Source: Salininema proteolyticum
GTDB lineage: Bacteria; Actinomycetota; Actinomycetes; Mycobacteriales; Micromonosporaceae
DNA length: 64,000 nucleotides
Direction: 5' to 3'
Assembly: GCF_042685645.1 (NCBI RefSeq)
Contig: NZ_JBHUNX010000001.1
Location: 2,108,001 to 2,172,000, forward strand
The notes beneath the pieces were generated by a model. It ran no database searches. It was not told the DNA's origin and was given only the letters and a program-made list of their open reading frames with translations. A program made the translations under genes and the position numbers. The stretch's first letter is position 1, and the number at the start of each line of letters is the position of its first letter. Below are positions 17,757 to 25,919 of this stretch, piece after piece.

Positions 17757-18572
17757 ATGGCAGCCCCGGAACCCGCTTCTGCCGAGGCGCCCCCGCTCTC
17801 CGACACCGCCGTGGCCGTGGCCGCCGCACGCGCCGGAGCCGACGTCGTACGCCGCATGGCCGGCGCGAGCCTCTCCCGCGTGGACAAGGGCGGCGGTGAT
17901 TTCGCCACCGACGCCGACATCGCGGCCGAGCGGGCGATCCTCCGCGTCCTGCGAGCGCACCGCCCCGGCGACGCCGTCCTCGGTGAGGAGGGCGGCCGGC
18001 AGGGCGCCGCCGAGTCCGAACGCCAGTGGCTGGTCGATCCGCTCTGCGGCACGCTGAACTACGCCGCCGGCACCGGACCGGCCGCGGTCAACGTCGCCCT
18101 GCGAGGCGGTCCCGCCGCCGTCGCCGATCCCATGGACGGCGACCTCTACTTCACCGACGGCACGGGCGCCTGGAGCCACGCGGACGGCCGGGACTCACGA
18201 CTCTCCCCCACCGCCGAAAGCCGCCTCGTGGACGTCAACCTCGATCCGCCCTTCCCCGGCGCCCCGCGCTTCAGCGTGCTCGGCATGCTGGGGCATCCCG
18301 ACTTCCGGGCCCTGTTCCGTCCCCGGGTCGTCTCCACCTCGCTCGCGCTCGCCTGGGTCGCGGCGGGCAAGCGCGCGGCCTATGTGACCGACGGGGAGGA
18401 CTTCGCCAGCAGCGTCCACTTCGCCGCGGGCATCGCGCTGTGCCGGGCGGCGGGGGCAACGGTGACCGCGCTCGACGGCGGTCCCGTCGGCGTGGGCGGT
18501 CTCGGACTCGTGGCCGCGGCCGACGCGGAGGCCCACAGGCTGCTGTTGAGCATTATCGGTGACAGGCCATGA
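17757..18572 (+). CDS. inositol monophosphatase-like protein with altered metal motif
   Basis: The 271-residue protein belongs to the lithium-sensitive phosphatase superfamily: FATDADIAAE (residues 49-58), GEEGG (76-80) and WLVDPLCGTLNY (91-102). In active enzymes the last motif reads DP-I/L-DG-T; here the second Asp is Cys97. The usual C-terminal WD-x-AAG motif is replaced by SSVHFAAGIALCRAAG, so that Asp is also missing. Two of the metal ligands are therefore changed, and activity on inositol phosphate is doubtful. I recall similar Cys variants in other actinobacteria, so this may be a subfamily. It follows dps closely. Confidence 0.82.
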   Translation: MAAPEPASAEAPPLSDTAVAVAAARAGADVVRRMAGASLSRVDKGGGDFATDADIAAERAILRVLRAHRPGDAVLGEEGGRQGAAESERQWLVDPLCGTLNYAAGTGPAAVNVALRGGPAAVADPMDGDLYFTDGTGAWSHADGRDSRLSPTAESRLVDVNLDPPFPGAPRFSVLGMLGHPDFRALFRPRVVSTSLALAWVAAGKRAAYVTDGEDFASSVHFAAGIALCRAAGATVTALDGGPVGVGGLGLVAAADAEAHRLLLSIIGDRP

Positions 18573-18718
18573 ATCCCAGCCCGGCAGTGACGGAGTCCCG
18601 GACTTCTGGAACAACGTAGAGCGAAGCTCCGCCTACCCGGACGACACGGTCTAGCTCAACGTCCGCCTCGAACACTGTCTACCTTACGAAGCAGCTCAGT
18701 GGACTTCTAAATGGCGCA

Positions 18719-18735
18719 ATATCTTGATACGATAT
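18719..18735. promoter_or_regulatory. short dyad upstream of the HsdR-N-like gene
   Basis: ATATC-TTGATAC-GATAT is an A/T-rich inverted repeat about 80 bp before the nuclease gene. It could be an operator or part of the promoter region. Function is not shown. Confidence 0.25.
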
Positions 18736-18816
18736 CCCCGCCGCAACCTGTCACCTTGGCGCTCAGTGATATTGCCATAGAGGCACTGCTGTACCCACTC
18801 TCGAAAGGAAGACTTC

Positions 18817-19995
18817 GTGGACTTTTCCGAAAAGCTCTCCGCACTCTCCGACAAGGTCAAGAATCAAGTCGACTCCGTGACCACAGAGGAGGCGGCGAAG
18901 AACGCCTTCATCATGCCCTTCATATCCAACGTCCTCGGCTACGATGTGTTCGATCCGAAAGAGGTCGTTCCCGAGTTCACGGCCGATGTAGGGGTGAAGA
19001 AGGGCGAGAAGATCGACTACGCCATCTTCCACGAAGGCGACGTGCAGATTCTGGTCGAGTGCAAGAAGTCCAATGGACCCTTGACCCTGGAACACGCCTC
19101 CCAGCTTTTTCGGTATTTTGCAGCTACGCATGCGCGTATAGCAATCCTTACGAACGGGGTCATTTATCATTTCTATACAGACCTCGACGCCCCCAACCGA
19201 ATGGATGCCAAACCCTTCCTCGTCCTAGACCTCCTGGACACCGATGAGACACTGATCCCCGAACTCGCGAAACTGTCGAAAGAGTTCTTCAACCTGGATT
19301 CGGTAGTGAGTGCCGCGGAAGAACTGAAATATCTGGGGCAGATCAAAAGGCTTTTCGCCGCTCAGTTCACGAATCCCGCCGACGACTGGATCCGGTTCTT
19401 CACCACGCAGGTCTACGACGGCCCCTTCACCAAGAAGGTGAAAGAGCAGTTCACACCCCTAGTTCTGAAGGCCGCCGGCCAGTACATGAACGAGCGGGTC
19501 AATGACCGCCTCAAAACGGCATTGGAGTCCGGCACTAGTTCCCCTGAAAACAAGACGGACATCGACCAGGACAACGGAGAATCCACGGACGAGGACGACG
19601 GGTCCGGTATCGTGACGACAGAAGAAGAGCTAGCCGGTTTCCAAGTCATCAAGGCGATCGTCTGCTCCGAGGTCCCCCTCGAACGCATCACCTACCGCGA
19701 CTCGAAAACCTACTTCGCCGTCCTCCTAGACGACAACAACAGGAAGACGATCGCCCGACTTCATTTCAACTCGAAGAGGCGCAAGCACCTCGGCACCCTT
19801 GACTCGAACAAGGCTGAGACCAGGCACCCCATCGAGACGATCGCCGACATTTACTCGCATGCCGACACACTGCGGAACACCGTGAAGAACTACCTCGACT
19901 TATTTGCCTTCCTGGCATTCATACACCGGGCCCGCGAAGGCCTTCAGATGACGGCTTCCTCACCGCAATTCATACAGGAATCGCATGCGCGGTGA
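18817..19995 (+). CDS. HsdR N-terminal-like PD-(D/E)xK nuclease-domain protein
   Basis: The 392-residue protein begins like the N-terminal domain of type I restriction subunit R: KNAFIMPFISNVLGYDVFDPKEVVPEF, then KIDYAIFHEGDVQILVECKK, carrying the D and ExK of a PD-(D/E)xK nuclease, then ARIAILTNGVIYHFYTD. There is no helicase motor. The C-terminal half has an acidic linker (about 255-272) and a second small domain ending in helices. GTG 18817 has a strong GAAAGGAAGA site. Base composition and isolation suggest acquisition. It could be a defence or repair nuclease; no methylase is adjacent. Confidence 0.8.
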   Translation: MDFSEKLSALSDKVKNQVDSVTTEEAAKNAFIMPFISNVLGYDVFDPKEVVPEFTADVGVKKGEKIDYAIFHEGDVQILVECKKSNGPLTLEHASQLFRYFAATHARIAILTNGVIYHFYTDLDAPNRMDAKPFLVLDLLDTDETLIPELAKLSKEFFNLDSVVSAAEELKYLGQIKRLFAAQFTNPADDWIRFFTTQVYDGPFTKKVKEQFTPLVLKAAGQYMNERVNDRLKTALESGTSSPENKTDIDQDNGESTDEDDGSGIVTTEEELAGFQVIKAIVCSEVPLERITYRDSKTYFAVLLDDNNRKTIARLHFNSKRRKHLGTLDSNKAETRHPIETIADIYSHADTLRNTVKNYLDLFAFLAFIHRAREGLQMTASSPQFIQESHAR

Positions 19996-20092
19996 GGAAG
20001 CCGCACCGGAACGCTCGGTGCGGCACACTGACGAACAGGCCCCGTTCATAACAGGACGAGTAGTGATCTCCGGCCTGGAACACGGCCTCGAA

Positions 20093-21016
20093 TCATCCGC
20101 TATCGACTCCTGCCTCTTCTATATGAGGTTCCGGAGGCCGGCCGATGTCCTTCAACAGTTCGGCCACTTGCGCTCTGAGGTAGGCGATGTCGACTTTCCT
20201 CCCCGTGGCCGCGTTCACGACGGCCTGGACGTCCCAGGTGACCGCCCTGCCGAAGCGGGCGGGCCAGAGACCGATCCGCCTGACGGCGTAGGCGTCGGAG
20301 AAGTCGAGGAGGAAGCTGCCGAGGAGCCGGAAAAGGTCCTCCCGGGAGAAGACGAACCGGTGCCCGTTCATGCGCGGAGCTCCTGGATCACCCTTGACCC
20401 TCCAGAGCACGTCCCCGGTGATCAGGTCGTCCGCGGCCGTCAAGTAGTGCGCTCCCTCGAAGGCCGGACCGGTGGCGACCTGGTCCCCGGCGGTGAGCGC
20501 CACGGGGAGCCAGTCCCGCACGGCCAGGTCCTTCAGGGCGATCAGGTCGGTGAGCTCGGCCGGGGCGGCGAGGTGTTCGAGCCGTCCGGGGTCGGACGTG
20601 GCGAGGACGGAGGGGATCGCGCCTGTGCGGTCCACCGCCGTCATCGCGGCCAGCAGCCGGCACATCCTCGCCTGTTCGTCCTCGGTGGAGCGTTGGAAGA
20701 CCCGCCGCTCCCCGGTGTCCTCGTCGGCGAAGGACCACGACCGGTAGTAGGAGGGGAAGGCCATGTCGGGGCGGTCCGCGGCGCTGGAGTCGGCGACCCG
20801 GTCGAGCGCGCTCATGTCCGGTGAGACGTCGACGAGGAACCGCATCCACCAGTCTATGGAGGACTCCTGCAGTTCGTGGTCGGTACCGCTCGGCGGGTCG
20901 ACCGCGGCCTTGCCCAGGATCCGGCCAACCGGGCGGGTGATCCGGTAGTAGTAAGGGAACGTAGAGTGCATCCACCGCGCCAGAGGATGTCCGCGATCAG
21001 CAAGGGCGGCAGTCAT
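20093..21016 (-). CDS. conserved-looking hypothetical protein
   Basis: The protein of about 307 residues has no recognised domain, signal peptide or membrane segment. It is rich in Trp/Tyr/Phe (HSTFPYYYRITRPVGR, FPSYYRSWSFADEDTGERRVF) and has a C-terminal segment VTWDVQAVVNAATGRKVDIAYLRAQVAELLKDI. Codon use is typical of the chromosome, which supports a real gene. ATG 21016 is chosen over GTG 21025 as the more usual start. It is convergent with the nuclease gene and has no clear operon partner. Confidence 0.62.
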   Translation of the reverse strand: MTAALADRGHPLARWMHSTFPYYYRITRPVGRILGKAAVDPPSGTDHELQESSIDWWMRFLVDVSPDMSALDRVADSSAADRPDMAFPSYYRSWSFADEDTGERRVFQRSTEDEQARMCRLLAAMTAVDRTGAIPSVLATSDPGRLEHLAAPAELTDLIALKDLAVRDWLPVALTAGDQVATGPAFEGAHYLTAADDLITGDVLWRVKGDPGAPRMNGHRFVFSREDLFRLLGSFLLDFSDAYAVRRIGLWPARFGRAVTWDVQAVVNAATGRKVDIAYLRAQVAELLKDIGRPPEPHIEEAGVDSG

Positions 21017-21244
21017 ACTCGGCACCGACCCATGATCGCAGCACAGCGGGGGCGGGGCAAGCGGGCCGTCCAGCGGCGGTGGCGGGGGTTACAGTCGGAT
21101 CGGCTACGGGAGGGGCCCTGCCCCGAGGGGCCGCCCCTTCCCTGTCGGCGCCGAGACGGAAGGGAAGCGATTCGGAACGGCCCCTTCCTTCCCGGGAGGG
21201 CGATGTCGGACGGAGGACTATTCGACGTCGCCCGCGAGCGCTCC

Positions 21245-22381
21245 TCAATCCGCCGGCGGTCTCCATCCCAGCACGGGCGCCAGGCTCTTGAACGAGGAGC
21301 GGGCGGCGAAGCGGGATACCAGCCTGACGCCGGCGTTGCGGATCGCGACCGCGGCGGGGTTGGACTGGAGGGCCATGTCCTGCGTCCTCTTGGAGCGTTT
21401 GACGACCATGGCGGTGCGCGGCCTGCGGTCGCGGTCGTAGCCGTCGAGGCCGGTTCCCTTGTCGAGATGGTGGGCGAGCACGACGGCGTCCTCGATCGCC
21501 TGGCACGCCCCCTGCCCGAGGTTGGGGGTCATGCCGTGCGCGGCGTCGCCGAGGAAGGCCACCTTGCCCACGCTCATGCGCGGAATCGGCGTCTCCATGA
21601 AGTAGACGTCGTTGCGAAGCACCTTCTCCGGTTCGGCCTTCTCCAGCAGCTCGCCCACCGGCTCGGCCCAGCCGTCGAACATGTCGAGCAGGAGCCGCTT
21701 CTCGTCGGGGGCCTTGCCTCTCTCGGGGAGGAGGGCCGAGGCGTAGACATAGGTCTCGCGCGAGGATAGAGGCATGGTCGCGACGAGGCGCCCTCGTCCC
21801 CAGAACTCGGTGGCGGTGAGGTTCTCCGGCAGGTGCGGAACGACCGTCCGCCAGGTGACCTGCCCGGAGTAGACGGGCCCGGGGTGCTCGGGCAGGAGGC
21901 TCCGGCGGAGGGAGGAGCGGATGCCGTCGGCCGCGACGACGAGGTCGGCCTCGCGTTCACCGGAGTCGGTGGCCACGAGTCCCTTCTCGGCGTCCACGCT
22001 TCGCACGCGGCTGCCCAGGAGCAGTTCTCCGTCGTCGAGCTCGCCCGCGAGGAGGGAGACGAGGCGGGGCCGCTTCAGGACGACGGTGGTGTCGCCGAAC
22101 AGCTCGACGGCCGCCTCCTGGTCGGTCCGCATGAGCCATCGGCCGTCCCAGGTGCGCACGCCCGCGGCGTACCCCTGGAAGGCCTCGAGGTCCCGGACCC
22201 GCTCCCCCAGGCCGATGGTGTCCAGTGCCCGCAGGGCGTTGGAGGCCACGGCGAGCCCGGACCCGACGTTCTCCAGGGCCTCGGCCCGCTCGTGGACCTC
22301 GACCCGCCATCCCTTGGAGCGCAGGCTCAGGGCGGCGGTCAGTCCTCCGATGCCTCCCCCGACCACTATGGCGCGACGCAT
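21245..22381 (-). CDS. FAD-dependent monooxygenase (class A)
   Basis: The 378-residue protein has a Rossmann FAD motif, VVGGGIGGLTAALSL, at the N-terminus, the DG motif LVVAADGIRSSLR near residue 155, and the second FAD motif VAFLGDAAHGMTPNLGQGACQAIEDA near residue 280. This is the para-hydroxybenzoate hydroxylase fold, which hydroxylates aromatic or polyketide substrates using NAD(P)H and oxygen. Similar proteins are salicylate- or zeaxanthin-type oxygenases; the substrate is unknown. It is divergent from a TetR gene across a 53-bp gap with two palindromes, so that TetR protein probably controls it. Confidence 0.92.
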   Translation of the reverse strand: MRRAIVVGGGIGGLTAALSLRSKGWRVEVHERAEALENVGSGLAVASNALRALDTIGLGERVRDLEAFQGYAAGVRTWDGRWLMRTDQEAAVELFGDTTVVLKRPRLVSLLAGELDDGELLLGSRVRSVDAEKGLVATDSGEREADLVVAADGIRSSLRRSLLPEHPGPVYSGQVTWRTVVPHLPENLTATEFWGRGRLVATMPLSSRETYVYASALLPERGKAPDEKRLLLDMFDGWAEPVGELLEKAEPEKVLRNDVYFMETPIPRMSVGKVAFLGDAAHGMTPNLGQGACQAIEDAVVLAHHLDKGTGLDGYDRDRRPRTAMVVKRSKRTQDMALQSNPAAVAIRNAGVRLVSRFAARSSFKSLAPVLGWRPPAD

Positions 22382-22395
22382 GGGAATCCCCTTTC

Positions 22396-22427
22396 ACTAC
22401 AGATGTAGTACGACTACAGGTGTAGTA
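22396..22427. promoter_or_regulatory. tandem palindromic operator between monooxygenase and tetR genes
   Basis: Two 15-bp copies, ACTACA-GA-TGTAGTA (22396-22410) and ACTACA-GG-TGTAGTA (22413-22427), are palindromic and 17 bp apart centre to centre. They fill most of the 53-bp gap between divergent genes. The second ends 7 bases before the TetR start codon and overlaps its likely -10 (AGTATA/TATAAC). This fits autorepression and repression of the monooxygenase gene by the adjacent TetR protein. Confidence 0.75.
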
Positions 22428-22434
22428 TAACCCC

Positions 22435-23004
22435 ATGGCGAGAACTCGATCCGAACAGGTGGCCGACGCGGCCATAGAACTGCTGGTTAACAGCGGAATG
22501 CGAGGTTTGACACACCGGGCGGTCGACGAACGGGCCGGACTCCCCACCGGCTCCACCTCCAACATCGCGCGTTCGCGGGAGGCCCTGCTGGAACTGGTCC
22601 TCGACCGCCTCTACGAACTGCAGGAGGCCCACTCCCACGCGGGCGAGATCCGGCCCCTGCCGCGGGAGGCCCTCGTCGAGTTCATCGCCGGCGCCCTCGA
22701 GTACCAGTACACGGCCCACCGCGAGCAGACCCTGGCGAGGTTCGAGATGGCGCTGGAGTCCAACAGGCGCCCGGAGTTGAGAGCGGTGTACGACCGAATG
22801 GGCGGGGACATAAGAAACTTGGCGATCAGGCTCATGGAGGCGTCCGGCTCGCGCGAGCCCGTCCGCCACGGGCTCATGATCATCGCCCATATAGAGGGGG
22901 TCACCTTCGAAGCCGTCGCCGGCGCGGGCGGGGCACCCGAGCCCGAACGGCTGCGCAAGGACCTCGCGGACCTCCTGTCGGGCATGCTGGACCCGAAACC
23001 GTAG
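22435..23004 (+). CDS. TetR family regulator of the divergent monooxygenase gene
   Basis: The 189-residue protein has an N-terminal HTH (VADAAIELLVNSGMRGLTHRAVDERAGLPTG, then STSNIARSREALLELVL) and an all-helical ligand domain, as in TetR repressors. It likely binds the two palindromes immediately upstream and responds to the substrate or product of the monooxygenase. The start is ATG 22435. No room is left for a ribosome site beyond the operator, so the mRNA is probably leaderless. Confidence 0.9.
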   Translation: MARTRSEQVADAAIELLVNSGMRGLTHRAVDERAGLPTGSTSNIARSREALLELVLDRLYELQEAHSHAGEIRPLPREALVEFIAGALEYQYTAHREQTLARFEMALESNRRPELRAVYDRMGGDIRNLAIRLMEASGSREPVRHGLMIIAHIEGVTFEAVAGAGGAPEPERLRKDLADLLSGMLDPKP

Positions 23005-23085
23005 AAGGCGCCGGAGGCGGAAGACGACGCCCTAGGCCCGGTCGAGGCGGCCCCGGAAGTCTCCGCGAGGGGAGCGGACATGGAA

Positions 23086-23119
23086 AGGGCCCGCGGGGAG
23101 CGAACTCCCGGCGGGCCCT
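23086..23119. terminator. terminator between convergent tetR and wecG-like genes
   Basis: AGGGCCCGC-GGGGAG, loop CGAA, CTCCC-GGCGGGCCCT forms a 15-bp stem with one mismatch. On the minus strand it is followed by TTTCC, so it mainly serves the glycosyltransferase gene but lies between convergent genes. Confidence 0.75.
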
Positions 23120-23140
23120 AGACGTCGTGGACCGGATGAC

Positions 23141-23905
23141 TCAGTCGCGCAGGTAAGGCGGGTTCCTGCGGATCTTCCACAGGTAGGCCGGGTTGTTGCG
23201 GAAGTACCGCTTCCACAGCCGCTTGGGCTCCTTGGTGAGCCGGTAGGCCCACTCCAGCCCCCGCTGCTGCAGCCACGGCGGGGCCTGGGGCACCAGTCCG
23301 GCGTGGAAGTCGAACGCAGCGCCGACGCCGAAGAGCGCCGGTGCGGTCAACTTGTCGCGGTGCGAGGCCATCCAACGCTCTTGCTTGGGCGTGGAGAGCC
23401 CGACCCAGACCAGGTCGGCGCCGGAGTCGTTGATGCGCTTGCAGATGTCCTCGTCCTCCTGCTCGGTGAGCGGGCGGAACGGCGGCGAGTAGTGCCCGGC
23501 GATCTTCACCCCGGGGATGCGCTCGGCGAGCTTCTCGGACAGAAGCTCCGGAACGCCCTCCTTGCCTCCGTAGAGGAACGACGACCAGCCGCGCTCGGCG
23601 GAGCGGCGGAGCACGTTGAGCATCAGGTCCGGGCCGTAGACGCGGTCCATCCACTCGGCGCCGGCCTCGCGGCCCGCCCACACCATGGGCATGCCGTCGG
23701 GAGTGGTCAGGCCCGAGGCGTTGTGGATCGCCTTGAGCTCCTCGTCGCGCTGCGACTCCATGACGCCGTGCACGCCGGTGACGCACACGTAGTGCCGCTC
23801 GCGCTGGTCGACCCAGCGGGTGACCTCGTCCAGGGCCATGTCCTGGTTGACGGTGGACACGCCGACGCCCAGGACGTCGACGCGGCGAAGTTGCGGTTCG
23901 GCCAT
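23141..23905 (-). CDS. WecB/TagA/CpsF family glycosyltransferase
   Basis: The 254-residue protein has hallmark motifs of the WecG/TagA family: LTTPDGMPMVWAGR, WVGLSTPKQERWMASH and ALFGVGAAFDFHAG. Members transfer N-acetylmannosamine or its uronic acid from a UDP-sugar to a lipid-linked acceptor at the membrane in cell-wall or capsule polymer assembly. The C-terminal Arg/Trp-rich tail (EWAYRLTKEPKRLWKRYF) fits membrane association. It starts 4 bp after the epimerase gene and must be translated from the same mRNA. The donor sugar is unknown. Confidence 0.92.
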   Translation of the reverse strand: MAEPQLRRVDVLGVGVSTVNQDMALDEVTRWVDQRERHYVCVTGVHGVMESQRDEELKAIHNASGLTTPDGMPMVWAGREAGAEWMDRVYGPDLMLNVLRRSAERGWSSFLYGGKEGVPELLSEKLAERIPGVKIAGHYSPPFRPLTEQEDEDICKRINDSGADLVWVGLSTPKQERWMASHRDKLTAPALFGVGAAFDFHAGLVPQAPPWLQQRGLEWAYRLTKEPKRLWKRYFRNNPAYLWKIRRNPPYLRD

Positions 23906-23909
23906 GTCC

Positions 23910-24893
23910 CTAGAGGTTGTAGGACTTCTTGGCCTGGTCGTAGACCCAGCGGTACGTCTGGGTGATGCCCTCGCGCAGGCTGATGGACGGCTCCCAGCCG
24001 TACACCTTCTGGATGAGGGTGTTGTCCGAGTTGCGGCCGCGCACGCCCAGCGGTCCGTCGATGTGCTTGATCTTGATCTCGGTCTCCGCGACCTCGGCGA
24101 CCAGCTCGAAGAGCTGGTTGATGGAGACCATCTCGGAGGAGCCCAGGTTGATCGGCTCGGTGAAGTCGCCGCGCGTGATCATCTTGGTGCCCTTGACGCA
24201 GTCGTCGATGTAGGTGAACGAGCGGGTCTGCTCGCCGTCGCCCCACATCTCGATCTCGTTGTTCCCGGTCAGGGCGGCCAGGGCGACCTTGCGGCACGCG
24301 GCGGCGGGGGCCTTCTCGCGGCCGCCGTCCCAGGTGCCCTCCGGGCCGTAGATGTTGTGGTAGCGGGCCACACGGGTCTGCAGGCCGAAGTCCTCGCGGA
24401 AGTGGCGGCACATGCGCTCGCTGAACAGCTTCTCCCAGCCGTAGCCGTCCTCGGCGTCGGCGGGGTAGGCGTCCTCTTCCTTGAGGGCCGTCAGGTTCGG
24501 GTCGGTCTGCTTGTACCCGGCGTAGACGCAGGCCGAGGAGGAGTAGAAGAAACGCTCGGCGCCGGCGTCGCGGGCGGCCATGAGCGTGTGCGTGGAAGGC
24601 AGGACCGAGAGCATGCAGGCGGCCTTGTTGTTCTCGATGAAGCCCATGCCACCCATGTTGCAGGCCAGGTTGTAGTACTCTCCGACGCCGCCGGCGACGG
24701 ACTCCTGCGCGGCCTCCAGCAAGGAGAGGTCGCGCGAGTGGTTATCGGCCGGCTCGTGGACCTGGTACCACTCGTCGAAGGGCTTGATGTCGACCGCACG
24801 GACGGTCTTGCCCTCGTCGAGAAGGCTCTTCACCAGGTGACCCCCGATGAAGCCGCCGGCTCCGGCCACCACCGCGTCAACGCCTGTCGCCAT
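23910..24893 (-). CDS. GDP-mannose 3,5-epimerase-like NAD-dependent epimerase
   Basis: The protein of about 327 residues is an extended short-chain dehydrogenase: AGAGGFIGGHLV (NAD binding), SSSACVYAG and YGWEK (the catalytic Tyr/Lys pair). The GME signature NMGGMGFIENNK and the later YGPEGTWDGGREKAPAA and MWGDGEQTRSF closely match plant GDP-mannose 3,5-epimerase, which makes GDP-L-galactose and GDP-L-gulose. ATG 24893 has AAGGAG 6 bases upstream. A TATAGT -10-like box lies at 24916-24921 on this strand. With the adjacent WecG-like transferase it may serve a surface glycan. Confidence 0.88.
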   Translation of the reverse strand: MATGVDAVVAGAGGFIGGHLVKSLLDEGKTVRAVDIKPFDEWYQVHEPADNHSRDLSLLEAAQESVAGGVGEYYNLACNMGGMGFIENNKAACMLSVLPSTHTLMAARDAGAERFFYSSSACVYAGYKQTDPNLTALKEEDAYPADAEDGYGWEKLFSERMCRHFREDFGLQTRVARYHNIYGPEGTWDGGREKAPAAACRKVALAALTGNNEIEMWGDGEQTRSFTYIDDCVKGTKMITRGDFTEPINLGSSEMVSINQLFELVAEVAETEIKIKHIDGPLGVRGRNSDNTLIQKVYGWEPSISLREGITQTYRWVYDQAKKSYNL

Positions 24894-25025
24894 TGTCACT
24901 CCTTGACTGTTCTGCACTATAGGTGTATGGGAGCCACTAGCTTACCTCCTCTGTCCGGGGGCGAACCACCTGGGAATGCGTGTCGAGAGACAGCACTCCC
25001 CCGCCGTCGCGGCGCACTCGGGCGG

Positions 25026-25919
25026 TCACAGGAGGGCGGCGGCGGGGATGTCGTTCGAGGAGGGTTCGGGGGGCGGAACGCAGTGGAAGGCGTAGGCCGG
25101 CCCCGAATGCCCGAGCCGTTCGGCGATGTAGGCCATGCGGCCCCGCTGGTGCGGGCGCAGCGGCAGCTGCCACCGGCCGGTGCCGAGGGCGGCGGCCTCC
25201 CCGGAGTCTCCCGCTGTGGCGATGTCGAGGACGAGGAGTTTGCGCTGTTCGCTGTCGGGGAGGACCACCCGGGCGGGAGCGGCGCCGGAGCCGCGTCCGA
25301 CCAGCCAGTCGCGCGCGAGCCCGTAGAAATGCGGCCGGAACACCGCGCGGTGGAGGCGGGCCCGGGTCTTGAGCCACAGCAGCCGGTTGACGCGGCCGCG
25401 GCGCCAGCGGTCGAAGTTCTCGGCCAGGAATCCGTAGCGGTAGGCGAGGATCGGGTCGGCGAGGCGCCACGAGGGCTCCTCCCGCCACGCGGGGTTGGGC
25501 AGCGGGGAGACGGCGCCGGCCTCGGCGAGCGCGCGGAGGGAGGCGCGCACCTCTTCCTTGGCGTGGGGGCCGGTGCGCTCGATCTCGAAGCCGAGCCGGG
25601 GGCGCACGGCCAGCAGTTGGAGGACGTGGAGGTCGACCGCGGAGGGCTCGGTCCCGGTGTACGAGGCGAAGCGGGCGTCGGCGAGGTCGAGGAAGTCCGG
25701 TCCGCACAGCTTGCCCAGGACCCACTCCCCTATCGCGTGGAGCGGCAGGCGGGGGTCGCCGCGGTAGGGCTCGGGGTCGTCGAGCCGCGAGAGGACGGAG
25801 TCCATGGCCATGACGGTCAGCGGGTCGGGTTCTCGAGCGGGTCTTGCGCCCCTGGGCCGCGGTTCGGCGGCCGGCTCGCGCTGGCGGGGGATCCGGGGTT
25901 CGCCCGTCGGCTCAGGCAT
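25026..25919 (-). CDS. DUF234-like protein: winged-helix region without an ATPase domain
   Basis: The 297-residue protein resembles the C-terminal half of archaeal-type AAA ATPases (DUF234 region). A helix-turn-helix-like segment (LQLLAVRPRLGFEIERT through VRASLRALAEAGAVSPL) is followed by WRLADPILAYRYGFLAENFDRW and a C-terminal restriction-nuclease-like fold with HFYGLARDWLVGR. No Walker motifs are present. It overlaps the upstream flavoprotein gene by 8 bp (ATGCCTGA), indicating translational coupling. The first 35 residues are Pro/Arg-rich. A link to flavin chemistry is not known. Family assignment is from pattern memory. Confidence 0.55.
   Translation of the reverse strand: MPEPTGEPRIPRQREPAAEPRPRGARPAREPDPLTVMAMDSVLSRLDDPEPYRGDPRLPLHAIGEWVLGKLCGPDFLDLADARFASYTGTEPSAVDLHVLQLLAVRPRLGFEIERTGPHAKEEVRASLRALAEAGAVSPLPNPAWREEPSWRLADPILAYRYGFLAENFDRWRRGRVNRLLWLKTRARLHRAVFRPHFYGLARDWLVGRGSGAAPARVVLPDSEQRKLLVLDIATAGDSGEAAALGTGRWQLPLRPHQRGRMAYIAERLGHSGPAYAFHCVPPPEPSSNDIPAAALL

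Noticed and set aside
21026..21244. Possible terminator from GGGGCCC-type repeats
   Set aside because: Several short G/C palindromes occur, but none forms a stable stem with a T-run at a useful place.
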